A program made the position numbers and the translations under genes. Shown one piece after another: positions 16,548 through 26,071 of a stretch of 64,000 nucleotides of DNA. The notes under the pieces were generated by a model that worked only from the letters and a program-made list of their open reading frames with translations, was not told where the DNA came from and did not search any database. Source of the stretch: Candidatus Poribacteria bacterium (GTDB taxonomy: Bacteria > Poribacteria > WGA-4E > JAJDTR01); assembly GCA_022827055.1 (NCBI GenBank), contig JAJDTR010000164.1:1-64000 (forward strand), given 5' to 3'. The number at the start of each line of letters is the position of its first letter. Position 1 is the first letter of the stretch.

Positions 16548-19508
16548 TTGACAACAGAAATCGTATGCACAACCATATTCATGGCGACATTTCTCGCTAC
16601 CAACAACATAACTTGGGGCGAGGAAAAGGATAGTGTCGGTGAACGCCCCTACGAAATGGAATGGGCAAACCGCACCGAAGACACCCACGCGCCTCTAATT
16701 GATTTTGAAGACTTGACAGGATGGCGCGTTGAGACCTCTAATGCGACCGCAACTTTCCAACGCTCGCGAGAACAGCAACTCTGGGGGAAATACGTTGCGA
16801 AACTCGCCTACCGCGCGACGGAATCCAATCCCGAAATCCACATCAATCCTCCAGCCCCCATACCGATTCAAAACGGCTTTGAAGTGGTCTCCTGCTGGAT
16901 CTTCGGCAAAGAACGCCATCGCCCGAAGATTTCCGCGCTGTTCAAAGCTTCCGATGGACGCGAGATGCGGTTTTCCATGCGCGCCGATTGGGATAACTGG
17001 GGATGGTTTCAATCTTACTACCGATTGTCCCCCGATCAAATTGATCTCGTCGCGGACGGCTCCACTTTCACCGGGTTCATCATTCGTGATTCCAACGAAC
17101 CGGAAGATCGCCTAATCTGCTTTGACAATTTAGCCGTGTTCACTGAAGACTTCAAACCGCTGTATTTCAAGCCGCGTCCTCGACGCGGCATCCCGATGTT
17201 CCCCGGACAAGGAGTAGGAACCAATACCGGACCGGGCGAACTCCCGTTTCCAACACGGAAGGAAACCATTCTGCCCGACAATTTGACCGAAGAATTCACG
17301 ACGAGCATTCAGGAGGAAAGTGATGGGTTTTCTTTTCACTATGAAGGCGCGGACGGCACGCTAATCTACAGGCTTCAGCCGCGCACCGGCACTTTTGAGG
17401 ACATCAGCGCCGAATGGCAGGGACGAGGCGGCACCATTCGGCCGTGCGTCGGCGGTGGCGTATATCTGGCGACCGAGGCGGATTCCCCCTCTCCTCCTGA
17501 GTCCACCGAGCATTTGGGCACGGACCTCCAAGATGAGAAGGTCGTCTCCCGATGGCGGTTGGAAGCCAAAGGAGTGGTCCAAGACGTGATTTACGTGTAT
17601 AGACTCTGGAACAAATCGCTTGTGATTGACACGCTTGCACCCGGCGGAAACGTTGCCGAAGTAAGATACGGAAAGGCTGTCGGCGTGGAGAATCCACGGC
17701 TGGTCGCCAACCCGTTTTACACCTACAACGGCTACATCCCCGATGGCCGCCCTGCAGTCGTTGTCGGCGGTGCGGCAGACGACCCATTGTTCCTGACCGG
17801 AAACACGGACTGGTATTTATCCAACGCCTCTATGCTGCTGCCCTATCCCGCTATTACTCCAGGCGGAGTCATCTACAATACCGGAACGCGATACATCCCC
17901 AAAACCAACGGCGCGCGGGTTGATTGCTACGAACGATTTTTCATCACCGTTTCCCCGCGTTACGAAGAGATGCTGCCTACTATTCCGAACCCAAAATCCC
18001 CATGGCTGGAGCACGTGGGAACCCGGCTCTGGAAGGCGCATCAGTCCGAAAACCCACGAGAAGACGGGATACGCTTTTTCAAAAAACTTCACCGTTACGG
18101 AATCACTGAAATGACTATCACCGACCATGAAGGCGGATGGCGAGATGGGGGTGAAAGTTTCACGTTCCGTACCCGCGGCGCCCCGGAAAAGGGCGGCGAT
18201 GACGGATGGGCTGAATATTCCCGCGTTTTACGGGACGACATCGGTTACCGATACGGTCCTTACACGCAGTTCCTCGATATTGCAGCCGTCAATGAATTTT
18301 GGGACACTGATATGATGACGCGAACTCCTGACAATCGGATGCACGGAGGTTGGCGCCGCTGCTACCGAGCCAAGCCCGCCCGATCTCCGGAATATTGCGA
18401 GTTGTTGTCGCCTACCATCAAAGAAAAATTCGGATTCAACGCGAGCTATCTGGACGTGCATACACTTCACACCCTGGATTTCGTCGATTACGACTACCGC
18501 GTGCCGGGCGCCGCCACGTTCGCTGCAACCTTCTACGCCTACGGAGAAACCATGGTAATTCAGAAGGAAGCATTCCAAGGACCTGTTTTCTCCGAGGGAG
18601 GGCACCACTTCATCTTTAGCGGTCTCATTGACGGGAATTACGCTCAAGATCGTGCGGGCGAGGTGAAGTTGGCGTGGGGACCCTGGTTGGTGGACTTTGA
18701 ACTTCGGAAAACCCACGATCTGTGCACGAATATCGCCATGGGAGAGTACGGCATGTTCTACCGCGGGGAGGAACCGGAGCCCAGTGGTCGTTCGGGCGAA
18801 GATCCGCGCAGTGACCGGCACATCGCTGCGACCATCGCGTTCGGACACGTCGGTATTCTCCAATACGAAGACCCCCTACCGCGCGTGTTGCGAATCTACT
18901 ATATGCTACAGCAATTGCAGAGCCGCTATACGCTTTCAAGTGTGGCGGAAATACGGTATGCGGACGCGGATGGCAATCTCTTGGATACCACCGCCGCCGT
19001 GGCATCCGGCGCCTACAAGCGTTCGCAGATTGTGACCCGCTATGAGAACGGGTGCATCACTGCCGTAAACGGAAATGCACATGACGAACGCATGCTCGTG
19101 AGCACATACGGCAAACAGCTAGACCTACCACCAAACGGATATGCGGGTTGGACCGAGGATGGGGCGATTGAGGTTTTTAGCGGAGAGATTGAGGGGCACC
19201 GAGCGGACTACGCGGTGACTCCCGAATATATCTTCATCGATGGTCGCGGCAAATTAACGCGATTCCCGCAAGCGGAAGGAAATGGAGTCGGAATCTGCCG
19301 AATTCTTCCAGATAGGAAATACGAGGTGATTCTGCCGCAAGGTTCGGAGTGCGGTTTTGCCGTCGATGCGAATCAAGTCGTGGCGTTGGACGAAGAAAGA
19401 AATGAAATCGGAACTACGACAATGCGAAAGTCAGACGGTTTCACCTTCGTAGAGCAAGTGCCAGGCGCCTTCAGCTACTTGCTTAGCACCGACAACACCT
19501 CAAAATAA
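16548..19508 (+). CDS. Very large secreted protein, possible glycoside hydrolase-like
   Basis: 986 aa starting with TTG at 16548, 7 nt after GGAGGA. A weak signal peptide (TTEIVCTTIFMATFLATNN) is followed by a region that looks like a beta-sandwich carbohydrate-binding domain (about 45-210, LIDFEDLTGWRVE...FDNLAVFTEDF). A middle beta-rich part (about 260-470) and an apparent TIM-barrel-like part follow, with ITDHEGGWRDGG, ASYLDVHTLHTLDFVDYDY and GPVFSEGGHHF, whose acidic residues could be catalytic. The organisation resembles large endo-acting hydrolases such as the GH101/DUF5696 group, but I cannot name the family with confidence. It stands alone between repeat-rich spacers. Confidence 0.75.
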   Translation: MTTEIVCTTIFMATFLATNNITWGEEKDSVGERPYEMEWANRTEDTHAPLIDFEDLTGWRVETSNATATFQRSREQQLWGKYVAKLAYRATESNPEIHINPPAPIPIQNGFEVVSCWIFGKERHRPKISALFKASDGREMRFSMRADWDNWGWFQSYYRLSPDQIDLVADGSTFTGFIIRDSNEPEDRLICFDNLAVFTEDFKPLYFKPRPRRGIPMFPGQGVGTNTGPGELPFPTRKETILPDNLTEEFTTSIQEESDGFSFHYEGADGTLIYRLQPRTGTFEDISAEWQGRGGTIRPCVGGGVYLATEADSPSPPESTEHLGTDLQDEKVVSRWRLEAKGVVQDVIYVYRLWNKSLVIDTLAPGGNVAEVRYGKAVGVENPRLVANPFYTYNGYIPDGRPAVVVGGAADDPLFLTGNTDWYLSNASMLLPYPAITPGGVIYNTGTRYIPKTNGARVDCYERFFITVSPRYEEMLPTIPNPKSPWLEHVGTRLWKAHQSENPREDGIRFFKKLHRYGITEMTITDHEGGWRDGGESFTFRTRGAPEKGGDDGWAEYSRVLRDDIGYRYGPYTQFLDIAAVNEFWDTDMMTRTPDNRMHGGWRRCYRAKPARSPEYCELLSPTIKEKFGFNASYLDVHTLHTLDFVDYDYRVPGAATFAATFYAYGETMVIQKEAFQGPVFSEGGHHFIFSGLIDGNYAQDRAGEVKLAWGPWLVDFELRKTHDLCTNIAMGEYGMFYRGEEPEPSGRSGEDPRSDRHIAATIAFGHVGILQYEDPLPRVLRIYYMLQQLQSRYTLSSVAEIRYADADGNLLDTTAAVASGAYKRSQIVTRYENGCITAVNGNAHDERMLVSTYGKQLDLPPNGYAGWTEDGAIEVFSGEIEGHRADYAVTPEYIFIDGRGKLTRFPQAEGNGVGICRILPDRKYEVILPQGSECGFAVDANQVVALDEERNEIGTTTMRKSDGFTFVEQVPGAFSYLLSTDNTSK

Positions 19509-19542
19509 CTTAAGAATTTTCAAAGAAACCGAGTTTTCTTCT

Positions 19543-19829
19543 CGAATAACACACGACATTGAAGATTTCTATCGCGCTCCTTTTTCAGTCGCTGATCTCC
19601 GCTGGAGCGCGGAGATTCTACGGATCACGATTCTATTGACATGGCACTCCCCTGGAGTGCAGACGCGGGGAGGAATCGTGTTCTATTGACACCTCACAGG
19701 ATCTACTATCGCACTCGCTATCCACTCGTTTGATCCTTATTCAGTCGCTTGATCCACTGGAGTGAAAACCATTCTACGAAGGAACGCTTATTCAAAGCCC
19801 GTTATAGAACGAGAGTTGAATGTCACTTG
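19543..19829. mobile_element. Degenerate family A inverted-repeat element
   Basis: Diverged copy beginning AATAACACACGACATTG and ending TGTCACTTG, with recognisable interior phrases (CTTATTCAGTCGCTTGATC, TTCTACGAAGGAACGC). The hairpin GCACTCC-CCT-GGAGTGC lies at 19644-19660. The following spacer to 19979 has GGGGCA-AGA-TGCCCC at 19879-19893 and two more ATTATTCC/GGGATAAT palindromes. No gene in 19509-19979. Confidence 0.5.
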
Positions 19830-19979
19830 ATGAGGGAATTATTCCGCCAAGGATAATGTGCGCTATAGACAAACCGTCGGGGCAAGATGCCCCTCCTACA
19901 TGGAAATTTGAGGCAGTTACTTGAAGAAAGAATTATTCCGACAGGGATAATGGTGCGCTACCTACAACCTCGCTGACAA

Positions 19980-20441
19980 TCACCTGTACTCACCACCGAA
20001 AAATATCAACGGCTCTCCTTCGCGTACCTCCCCGGCGATCGGCTCACCAACGAACATGTCGTGATCGCCTCCGGGAAGAATTTCAACCAATTTACAATCC
20101 ACATAGGCGATCGCATCAACGAGAATCGGAGCACCGGTTTCTGCCGCCGTCAACCTTAGACCTGAAAAATCTTTGGGACCGGAGATGGCGAATCGACGCG
20201 AAATCTCTTCTTGGTCTGCGCGTAGCATATTCAGAGCGAAGCACTTGCCTCTCATCACGCACTCGTGCATGGAGTTCTTCTTGTCAACGGAGACAACAAC
20301 AAGAGGCGGCTCAAGAGAAAGAGACATCACGGCGTTCGCCGTCATGCCCAAGACTCCTTCGTCAAACCGCGTCGTCAATAGTGTGACGCCAGTTGCAAAA
20401 CGACCCATGACCTGCCGTTGCAGCATTGAATCAATCGCCAT
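19980..20441 (-). CDS. Flavin reductase-domain protein (FMN-binding split barrel)
   Basis: 153 aa, typical size of HpaC-type flavin reductases. Family features are MGRFATGVTLLTT at the N-terminus, GMTANAVMSLSLEPPLVVVSVDKKN in the flavin-binding region, FALNMLRADQEEISRRFA, and DHDMFVGEPIAG with the conserved His. Such enzymes reduce FMN or FAD with NAD(P)H to feed a two-component monooxygenase. No partner oxygenase is adjacent. It could equally be a flavoprotein of other function. Confidence 0.87.
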   Translation of the reverse strand: MAIDSMLQRQVMGRFATGVTLLTTRFDEGVLGMTANAVMSLSLEPPLVVVSVDKKNSMHECVMRGKCFALNMLRADQEEISRRFAISGPKDFSGLRLTAAETGAPILVDAIAYVDCKLVEILPGGDHDMFVGEPIAGEVREGEPLIFFGGEYR

Positions 20442-20933
20442 CCGTAAACTCCTAACTCATCCGTTTTGCACGTCGTGATTTACGACAAAAGGTACGCGCT
20501 CGCCTGCGAGCCTCACACGCGGTGCGATGCACCCCCACACACGTCAAAGGAAATTGCTTTGTTTCAGAGAAGTGTTGCATCCAATTTCATAACAGTATAT
20601 CATATAATCTCTAATTGATCGAGAACTTCATTCGCGGGCGAAACTTTTGATTGTTCTAGCCCTGTAGGGTGCAATCATCGGACTGAATAAGGAGGGATTC
20701 TCGACTGCGATAGCCAATCTTGATAGTAAAACCCGTGCGATAGAAATGTCAATGCAACTGCTACAGAGGTTCCTTGCCCATCAGCCTTGGGTTGGTGCAC
20801 TATCCTGTAGGAGCGACCTCCAGTTCGTGAAAGCCTCTCCCGGCAAAATAACTAAAACGGCTGTTTCCGCCATTACCCTAGCAGATTCTAAAATCAGGCG
20901 GTCAACAATTTCAAGAAGAAGAACCTTCTAATC
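20442..20933. other. Gene-free spacer with repeat remnants
   Basis: No gene seen. A remnant of the family A element in reverse orientation is around 20680-20715 (GACTGAATAAGGAG...GCGATAG). GTAGGAGCGACCTCC with a partly complementary arm, similar in look to REP sequences, is near 20801. Confidence 0.5.
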
Positions 20934-22208
20934 ATGCAAGAATCAAGAATTGAAGAGACGCCCTTGTGCATGTCTCCTTACTCGCGGCGACGATTTCTCG
21001 CAGTCGCTGGGAAAAGCGCCGCACTCGCTAGTTGGGGTATCTCTGGTACAACTCTCGACGCTGTCCTGAGAGAATCGCTTGATCAAGGTCTTATACCCGG
21101 TGCCACGGCAGATGTGCACGCGGAGGCGTTGCTAAAACCGGATATGATTGTCCACTCCGAAACCCCCTTTAACGCCGAGTTTCCGCCTCATCTGCTACAT
21201 GATACCGTTACCCCTACTTCTCGACATTTCGTGCGCAATAACAGGGACATACCGGAACGAGCGAAAAGAAAAGACCCTCAGGGTTGGAAGTTGACCATTG
21301 ATGGCGCAGTTGACAGGAATCTCGAACTCTCCATGGACGATTTGCTCCGTTTTCCGCAAGTGAGTCTGAAAGTCGTGCTGGAATGCGCCGGTAACGGAAG
21401 GAGCCTTTTTGATCCGAAAGTTGGCGGTACGCAGTGGATTCGAGGCGCCGTTGGATGCAGCGAATGGACCGGGGTGCGTTTACGCGATGTCTTAAATCAC
21501 GTTGGCTTGAAATCGCATGCCGTTTATCTGGGAAACTACGGAGAAGACGTTCCGGTCAACTCGGGCGAAGCTTTTTCGAGAGGGATTCCACTCGAGAAAG
21601 CCATGGATGAGCATACATTGATTGCCCTCAAAATGAATGGAGCAGACTTGCCTGCAGCCCACGGTTTTCCTGCGAGGCTGATTGTTCCCGGTTGGATCGG
21701 CAGCTCAATGCAGAAGTGGCTAAACCGGATTTGGGTTAGAGATCGAGTTCACGATTCGGAGAAGATGAGTGGGTATTCCTATCGCGTGCCGTCATATCCT
21801 GTGGCACCGGGCAGCAAACCGGCGAAGCGCGATATGGTAATCGCTACGTCGTGGATCGTGAAATCACTTATTACGGCGCCCGAATCGGACGCGAAGATCC
21901 AATCGGAAACTCCCGTAACGGTCGGCGGACATGCCTGGGCAGGGGAGGATGGGGTTACTAAGGTTGAGGTTTCCAAAGACTACGGGGTGCGGTGGCAAGA
22001 AGCACGGTTGACTTCGCCCTTGAATCGTTATGCGTGGTACAATTGGGAAATCAAACTCGCTCTGGAAAACAAGGGATACTATGAACTATGGGCGCGAGCA
22101 TTCGACGACAAAGGCAACGCGCAACCCTTCCACCAGCCGTGGAATCCCAAAGGATACCTTGGAAACGTCATTCACAGGGTGCCCGTTGTCGTCGATTCTA
22201 AGAGTTAA
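20934..22208 (+). CDS. Sulfite oxidase-family molybdoenzyme (SoxC-like), Tat-exported
   Basis: 424 aa. The Tat signal RRRFLAVAGKSAALASWG at the N-terminus predicts export of a folded, cofactor-loaded protein. The molybdopterin domain (about 80-270) has VVLECAGNGRS, with the Cys that binds molybdenum, and GAVGCSEWTGVRLRDVL. The C-terminal Mo-co dimerisation domain spans about 290-420. The family oxidises sulfite or acts as the SoxC sulfane dehydrogenase. SoxD or a cytochrome partner is not adjacent. ATG 20970 (MSPYSRRRF) is an alternative start that would still keep the twin-arginine motif. Confidence 0.87.
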   Translation: MQESRIEETPLCMSPYSRRRFLAVAGKSAALASWGISGTTLDAVLRESLDQGLIPGATADVHAEALLKPDMIVHSETPFNAEFPPHLLHDTVTPTSRHFVRNNRDIPERAKRKDPQGWKLTIDGAVDRNLELSMDDLLRFPQVSLKVVLECAGNGRSLFDPKVGGTQWIRGAVGCSEWTGVRLRDVLNHVGLKSHAVYLGNYGEDVPVNSGEAFSRGIPLEKAMDEHTLIALKMNGADLPAAHGFPARLIVPGWIGSSMQKWLNRIWVRDRVHDSEKMSGYSYRVPSYPVAPGSKPAKRDMVIATSWIVKSLITAPESDAKIQSETPVTVGGHAWAGEDGVTKVEVSKDYGVRWQEARLTSPLNRYAWYNWEIKLALENKGYYELWARAFDDKGNAQPFHQPWNPKGYLGNVIHRVPVVVDSKS

Positions 22209-22345
22209 CGCTGCGTCGAGGCGTTCATTCGATCTACAGTACATAGAGTGAAATAACTATGTTGCTAGGACTTGTATAGCGGAACAATCACATCGCGGCT
22301 CCGTCGCGCAAATCCCATTGAGAAATGAAAAGGAGGGACTGCAAA

Positions 22346-24232
22346 TTGCCGCAATCTCATGAAACTATTCGTTTGACGATGGCGCAGGCGCTCGTCAAAT
22401 ACCTGCAAGTACAATTCAGTGAACGCGACGGCAAAACTCAACGACTGATTCCATCCATTTTCGGTATATTTGGGCACGGCAACGTCGCCGGACTCGGTCA
22501 AGCACTGTATGAACATGGCGAAGATCTGCCGTACCGCCAACCGCGAAACGAGCAGTCCATGGTGCATACCGCGCTGGGCTTTGCGAAGGCTAACAATCGG
22601 CTCGCTACACTCGCTTGCACGTCGTCCATCGGCCCAGGCGCAACGAACATGATTAGCGGAGCAGCCACGGCTGCCACCAACCGACTCCCCGTGCTGCTGT
22701 TGCCATCGGACTACTACGCCACGCGATCTCAAGGAGTGGTACTCCAGCAACTCGAACACCCTGTCTCCGCTGATATCAGCGTCAACGACTGCTTTCGACC
22801 CGTAAGTCGTTTCTTTGATCGCATAACCCGCCCCGAACAACTCCTCACGGCGCTGCCCGAAGCCATGCGGGTACTGACGGATCCCGCCGATACGGGCCCC
22901 GTCACTGTTTCACTGCCTCAGGACGTGCAGGCACATGCATACGATTACCCCGCGAATTTCTTTGAACGACACGAGTGGCGAATTGAGCGGCGTGTACCCG
23001 ACCCGAGGCGCGTTGCCGAAACTGTACGGTTGTTAAAGGCAGCGGAACGTCCCATGATAATCGCGGGCGGCGGGGTCCACTACTCGGAAGCCTGGGAGGC
23101 GCTCCAGGAGTTCTCCTCCATGTTTGGAATCCCAGTCAGCGAAACGTTCGCCGGAAAAGGCGCGATTCGTGAAGCATCCCCGCTGTTACTGGGCGGACAG
23201 GGCGTCACCGGCACACCTGCCGCAGCCAAAATCTCGAGCCAATCCGATCTCGTTGTCGGCGTCGGATGCCGCATGATGGATTTTGCGACCGGCTCTCAAT
23301 CGGCGTTCAACAACCCGCAGGTGAGATTCGTCAACATCAACGTGGGAGGACACGACGCCTACAAGCAGAGCGGGGTACCGATTATTGCTGATGCGCGAGA
23401 GGCGCTCGCGGCACTGACGCAAGCCGCCGAAGGTGCAGGCATTCAACCAAACGCGGCATACACTCGGGAAATTGAAGACATAAACCGGGACTGGGCGGAG
23501 CAACTTGGCGCTGCCGTGTCGGAGGAAGTCCCCGGCGAGGCAATGAGCCAAGGCAAGTTAATCCGAGTCATAAACGAGGAGGCGCAGCCAGGCGATACGA
23601 TTGTCGCCGCCGCCGGAACGCCGCCGGGGGATTTGGTGAAGATGTGGGATGCCACGCGAAATAGAAAGTGCCATATTGAATTTGGCTATTCGTGTATGGG
23701 CTATGAAATACCTGCAGGGCTAGGGGTCCGAATGACACAGGCGGAAGGCGAAGTTTATGTGTTTATCGGTGACGGAACATATCTGATGAATCCAACGGAA
23801 CTCGTGACATCAATGCAGGAAGGTTTGAAACTCACCGTAATTATATCCGAAAATCACGGCTTTCAATCGATCAGTGCCCTACAAATGCTCCGCGCCGGGC
23901 GCCGATTCGGCAATGAGTTCCGATCACGGGATCGCGAGGTAAATCGGCTTGAAGGCGAATACATGAAGATAGATTTCGCGCAAAACGCGGCGAGTTTCGG
24001 TGCACGCTCTTGGCATGTAACAACGCCTGATGGCGTGCGGGATGCGTTGAGGGACGCCCGCAGCGAGCGTAAAACCTGCGTGATTGTCGCTGATGTCGAA
24101 CCCCATCACTACCTTCCGGATTCCGGCGTGTGGTGGGACGTGGCGGCGGCAGAGGTGAGCGACGATTCTGAAACACAGGAACGGCGGCGCGAGTACGAAG
24201 AGGGATTGCATTCGCAGCGCTTTCACTACTAG
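22346..24232 (+). CDS. iolD: IolD-like TPP-dependent trihydroxycyclohexanedione hydrolase
   Basis: 628 aa from TTG 22346. A strong AAGGAGG at 22330-22336 lies 9 nt before it, inside the longer frame that opens at ATG 22325 without any ribosome site, so I prefer TTG. The enzyme has the three-part ThDP fold: N-terminal Pyr domain with FGIFGHGNVAGLGQAL and the cofactor Glu in RNEQSMVHTALG, a central domain, and C-terminal PP domain with the GDGTYLMNPTELV thiamine-Mg motif. IolD opens the ring of trihydroxycyclohexane-1,2-dione in myo-inositol breakdown. Other iol genes are not adjacent, so specificity is likely but not proven. Confidence 0.87.
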   Translation: MPQSHETIRLTMAQALVKYLQVQFSERDGKTQRLIPSIFGIFGHGNVAGLGQALYEHGEDLPYRQPRNEQSMVHTALGFAKANNRLATLACTSSIGPGATNMISGAATAATNRLPVLLLPSDYYATRSQGVVLQQLEHPVSADISVNDCFRPVSRFFDRITRPEQLLTALPEAMRVLTDPADTGPVTVSLPQDVQAHAYDYPANFFERHEWRIERRVPDPRRVAETVRLLKAAERPMIIAGGGVHYSEAWEALQEFSSMFGIPVSETFAGKGAIREASPLLLGGQGVTGTPAAAKISSQSDLVVGVGCRMMDFATGSQSAFNNPQVRFVNINVGGHDAYKQSGVPIIADAREALAALTQAAEGAGIQPNAAYTREIEDINRDWAEQLGAAVSEEVPGEAMSQGKLIRVINEEAQPGDTIVAAAGTPPGDLVKMWDATRNRKCHIEFGYSCMGYEIPAGLGVRMTQAEGEVYVFIGDGTYLMNPTELVTSMQEGLKLTVIISENHGFQSISALQMLRAGRRFGNEFRSRDREVNRLEGEYMKIDFAQNAASFGARSWHVTTPDGVRDALRDARSERKTCVIVADVEPHHYLPDSGVWWDVAAAEVSDDSETQERRREYEEGLHSQRFHY

Positions 24233-24442
24233 TAGAAGAAAGTGAGCGCACGCAAATAGGTTTCTTGTTGTGTTCTCGTAGGGCGGGGACCTCCCACCAT
24301 TCCTGTAAGGTTTACATTGCGATTAATTGAGAACTCAAGGAGATAGTAGATCCCAATTGAAATCCCTTCCGATTCCCCATTGTAGGATGGAATTCCGAAT
24401 CCTGAACGATTCAATAAGAACTTCCGTTAATCGCTACTTTCT

Positions 24443-26071
24443 TCACGGATGATCTGCACACAACGGAACCACACCTGAATATTTGACGCCCGTCAAATAA
24501 GCCACATCGCGGTTCCACGTCGTAAGGTCATCCGCACAAAACTGATTGAGATGGGTGTGCCCGCAGGCGCGCGCAAGCGTCTGCATCAATTCGGTTGCTG
24601 CGCCGAGAAAGCGATTGAGCCGAACAGCCGCCTCGTCCACAATGAGACGCGCCCGCAGACTTTCCTTCTGTGTCGCGATTCCCACCGGGCAATTGTTGGT
24701 ATGGCAGGCTCTCATGCCCACGCATCCGATCGCCTGCATCGCCGAGTTTGCAATCGCCATTCCGTCCGCGCCCAGGGCGAGCGCCTTCGCAAAATCCGAG
24801 GGACTCCTCAAGCCTCCCGTTGCAATCAAGGTAACATCACCGTTCCCGGTCTCGTCCAAGAATTTTCGCGCCCGCGCGATGGCAGGCATCGTCGGCACGG
24901 AAATGTTGTCCCGGAAAATGAGCGGTGCTGCTCCGGTGCCTCCACCGCGTCCATCAAGGATGATATAATCAACCCCGACTTGGAGAGCCGCTTCAATATC
25001 CCTTTCAATATGTTGAGCCGACAATTTGAAACCGATTGGGATACCTCCTGTCTCCCTGCGAACCTCGGTGGCAAATCCCTTGAAATCAGCCAAACTATCC
25101 CAATCCGGGAAGCGAGCGGGCGAGACCGCCGGTTGACCGGCAATCAATCCGCGCACTTCGGCGATCTTCCCCTGTACCTTCTCACCCGGTAAGTGGCCGC
25201 CGGTACCCGTTTTGGCACCCTGCCCCCCTTTGAAATGAAATGCTTGCACGAGGTGAAGTTTATCCCACGAAAAGCCGAACCGTGCCGAAGCCAATTCGTA
25301 AAAATAACGGCTGTTCTCAGCCTGTTCCTCCGGCAGCATCCCGCCCTCGCCGGAGCATATTCCCGTGCCCGCCATCTCTGCTCCCCGTGCCAAGGCGATT
25401 TTCGCCTCTGCGGACAGCGCACCGAAACTCATGTCCGACACAAAAATCGGTATGTCCAGCTTGAGCGGTTTTCCTGACCGCGGCCCAATGACAAGTTTAG
25501 TGCCAACCTCAACATCATCCAACTGTGGCAACCTGTGAAGCTGCGCGGTGACAAATTGCAGGTCACCCCATTGCGGAAGCTGTTCCCGCGGGACCCCCAT
25601 CGCATCTACCCGACCGTGATGTCCTACCTTCGATAAACCGTGGCTTGCGAGATGACGGATATAGTTCACATACGGCTCTTCCGGCGTGCCGTGAATATCC
25701 TGGTATTCCCCCTGATACTCGTCACGTTTGTAAGGTTGAGGGTTGTTCTTCTCCCACCCGAGAATCTCCTCCTCATCAACCAAAACTCTGTCGTCTTCAA
25801 TCCACGTAGTAAATTTCTCCAACTGCTCTTCGTTGTGGTATTCGCTGATCCCCGTGTCATAGCGATAGTCCCAATGGTGCACCCCGCAAACTAGGTTCTG
25901 CCCGTCAATGTGCCCGTCCGCAAGCAGCGCGCCGCGATGGAGGCATCTGCCGTACAATACCGACACCTCGTCATCATACTTGATGACTACCAGATCCACA
26001 TCACCGATGCGGGCGTGAGCAGGCTGTCGATCCAGTAACTCACTAAATTTCGCAACTTGAACTCTTTTCAT
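24443..26071 (-). CDS. Rieske ferredoxin domain fused to glutamate synthase-like FMN domain
   Basis: 542 aa from ATG 26071. The N-terminal 100 residues form a Rieske 2Fe-2S domain with CLH (C43, H45) and CGVH (C62, H65). The rest is a GltB-type FMN TIM barrel (VSDMSFGALSAEAK..., ILDGRGGGTGAAP, IATGGLRSPSDFAKALALGADG) with a C-rich segment (CVGMRACHTNNCP) that would bind 3Fe-4S. Glutamine amidotransferase and GltD parts are absent, so it is not ordinary glutamate synthase; related stand-alone FMN-GltB domains include archaeal-type and GlxD-like enzymes. The ORF extends to 26143, but ATG 26071 overlaps the previous gene's stop by one base with GGAG 5 nt upstream, implying translational coupling. 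Electron transfer from Rieske to FMN is inferred. Confidence 0.86.
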   Translation of the reverse strand: MKRVQVAKFSELLDRQPAHARIGDVDLVVIKYDDEVSVLYGRCLHRGALLADGHIDGQNLVCGVHHWDYRYDTGISEYHNEEQLEKFTTWIEDDRVLVDEEEILGWEKNNPQPYKRDEYQGEYQDIHGTPEEPYVNYIRHLASHGLSKVGHHGRVDAMGVPREQLPQWGDLQFVTAQLHRLPQLDDVEVGTKLVIGPRSGKPLKLDIPIFVSDMSFGALSAEAKIALARGAEMAGTGICSGEGGMLPEEQAENSRYFYELASARFGFSWDKLHLVQAFHFKGGQGAKTGTGGHLPGEKVQGKIAEVRGLIAGQPAVSPARFPDWDSLADFKGFATEVRRETGGIPIGFKLSAQHIERDIEAALQVGVDYIILDGRGGGTGAAPLIFRDNISVPTMPAIARARKFLDETGNGDVTLIATGGLRSPSDFAKALALGADGMAIANSAMQAIGCVGMRACHTNNCPVGIATQKESLRARLIVDEAAVRLNRFLGAATELMQTLARACGHTHLNQFCADDLTTWNRDVAYLTGVKYSGVVPLCADHP

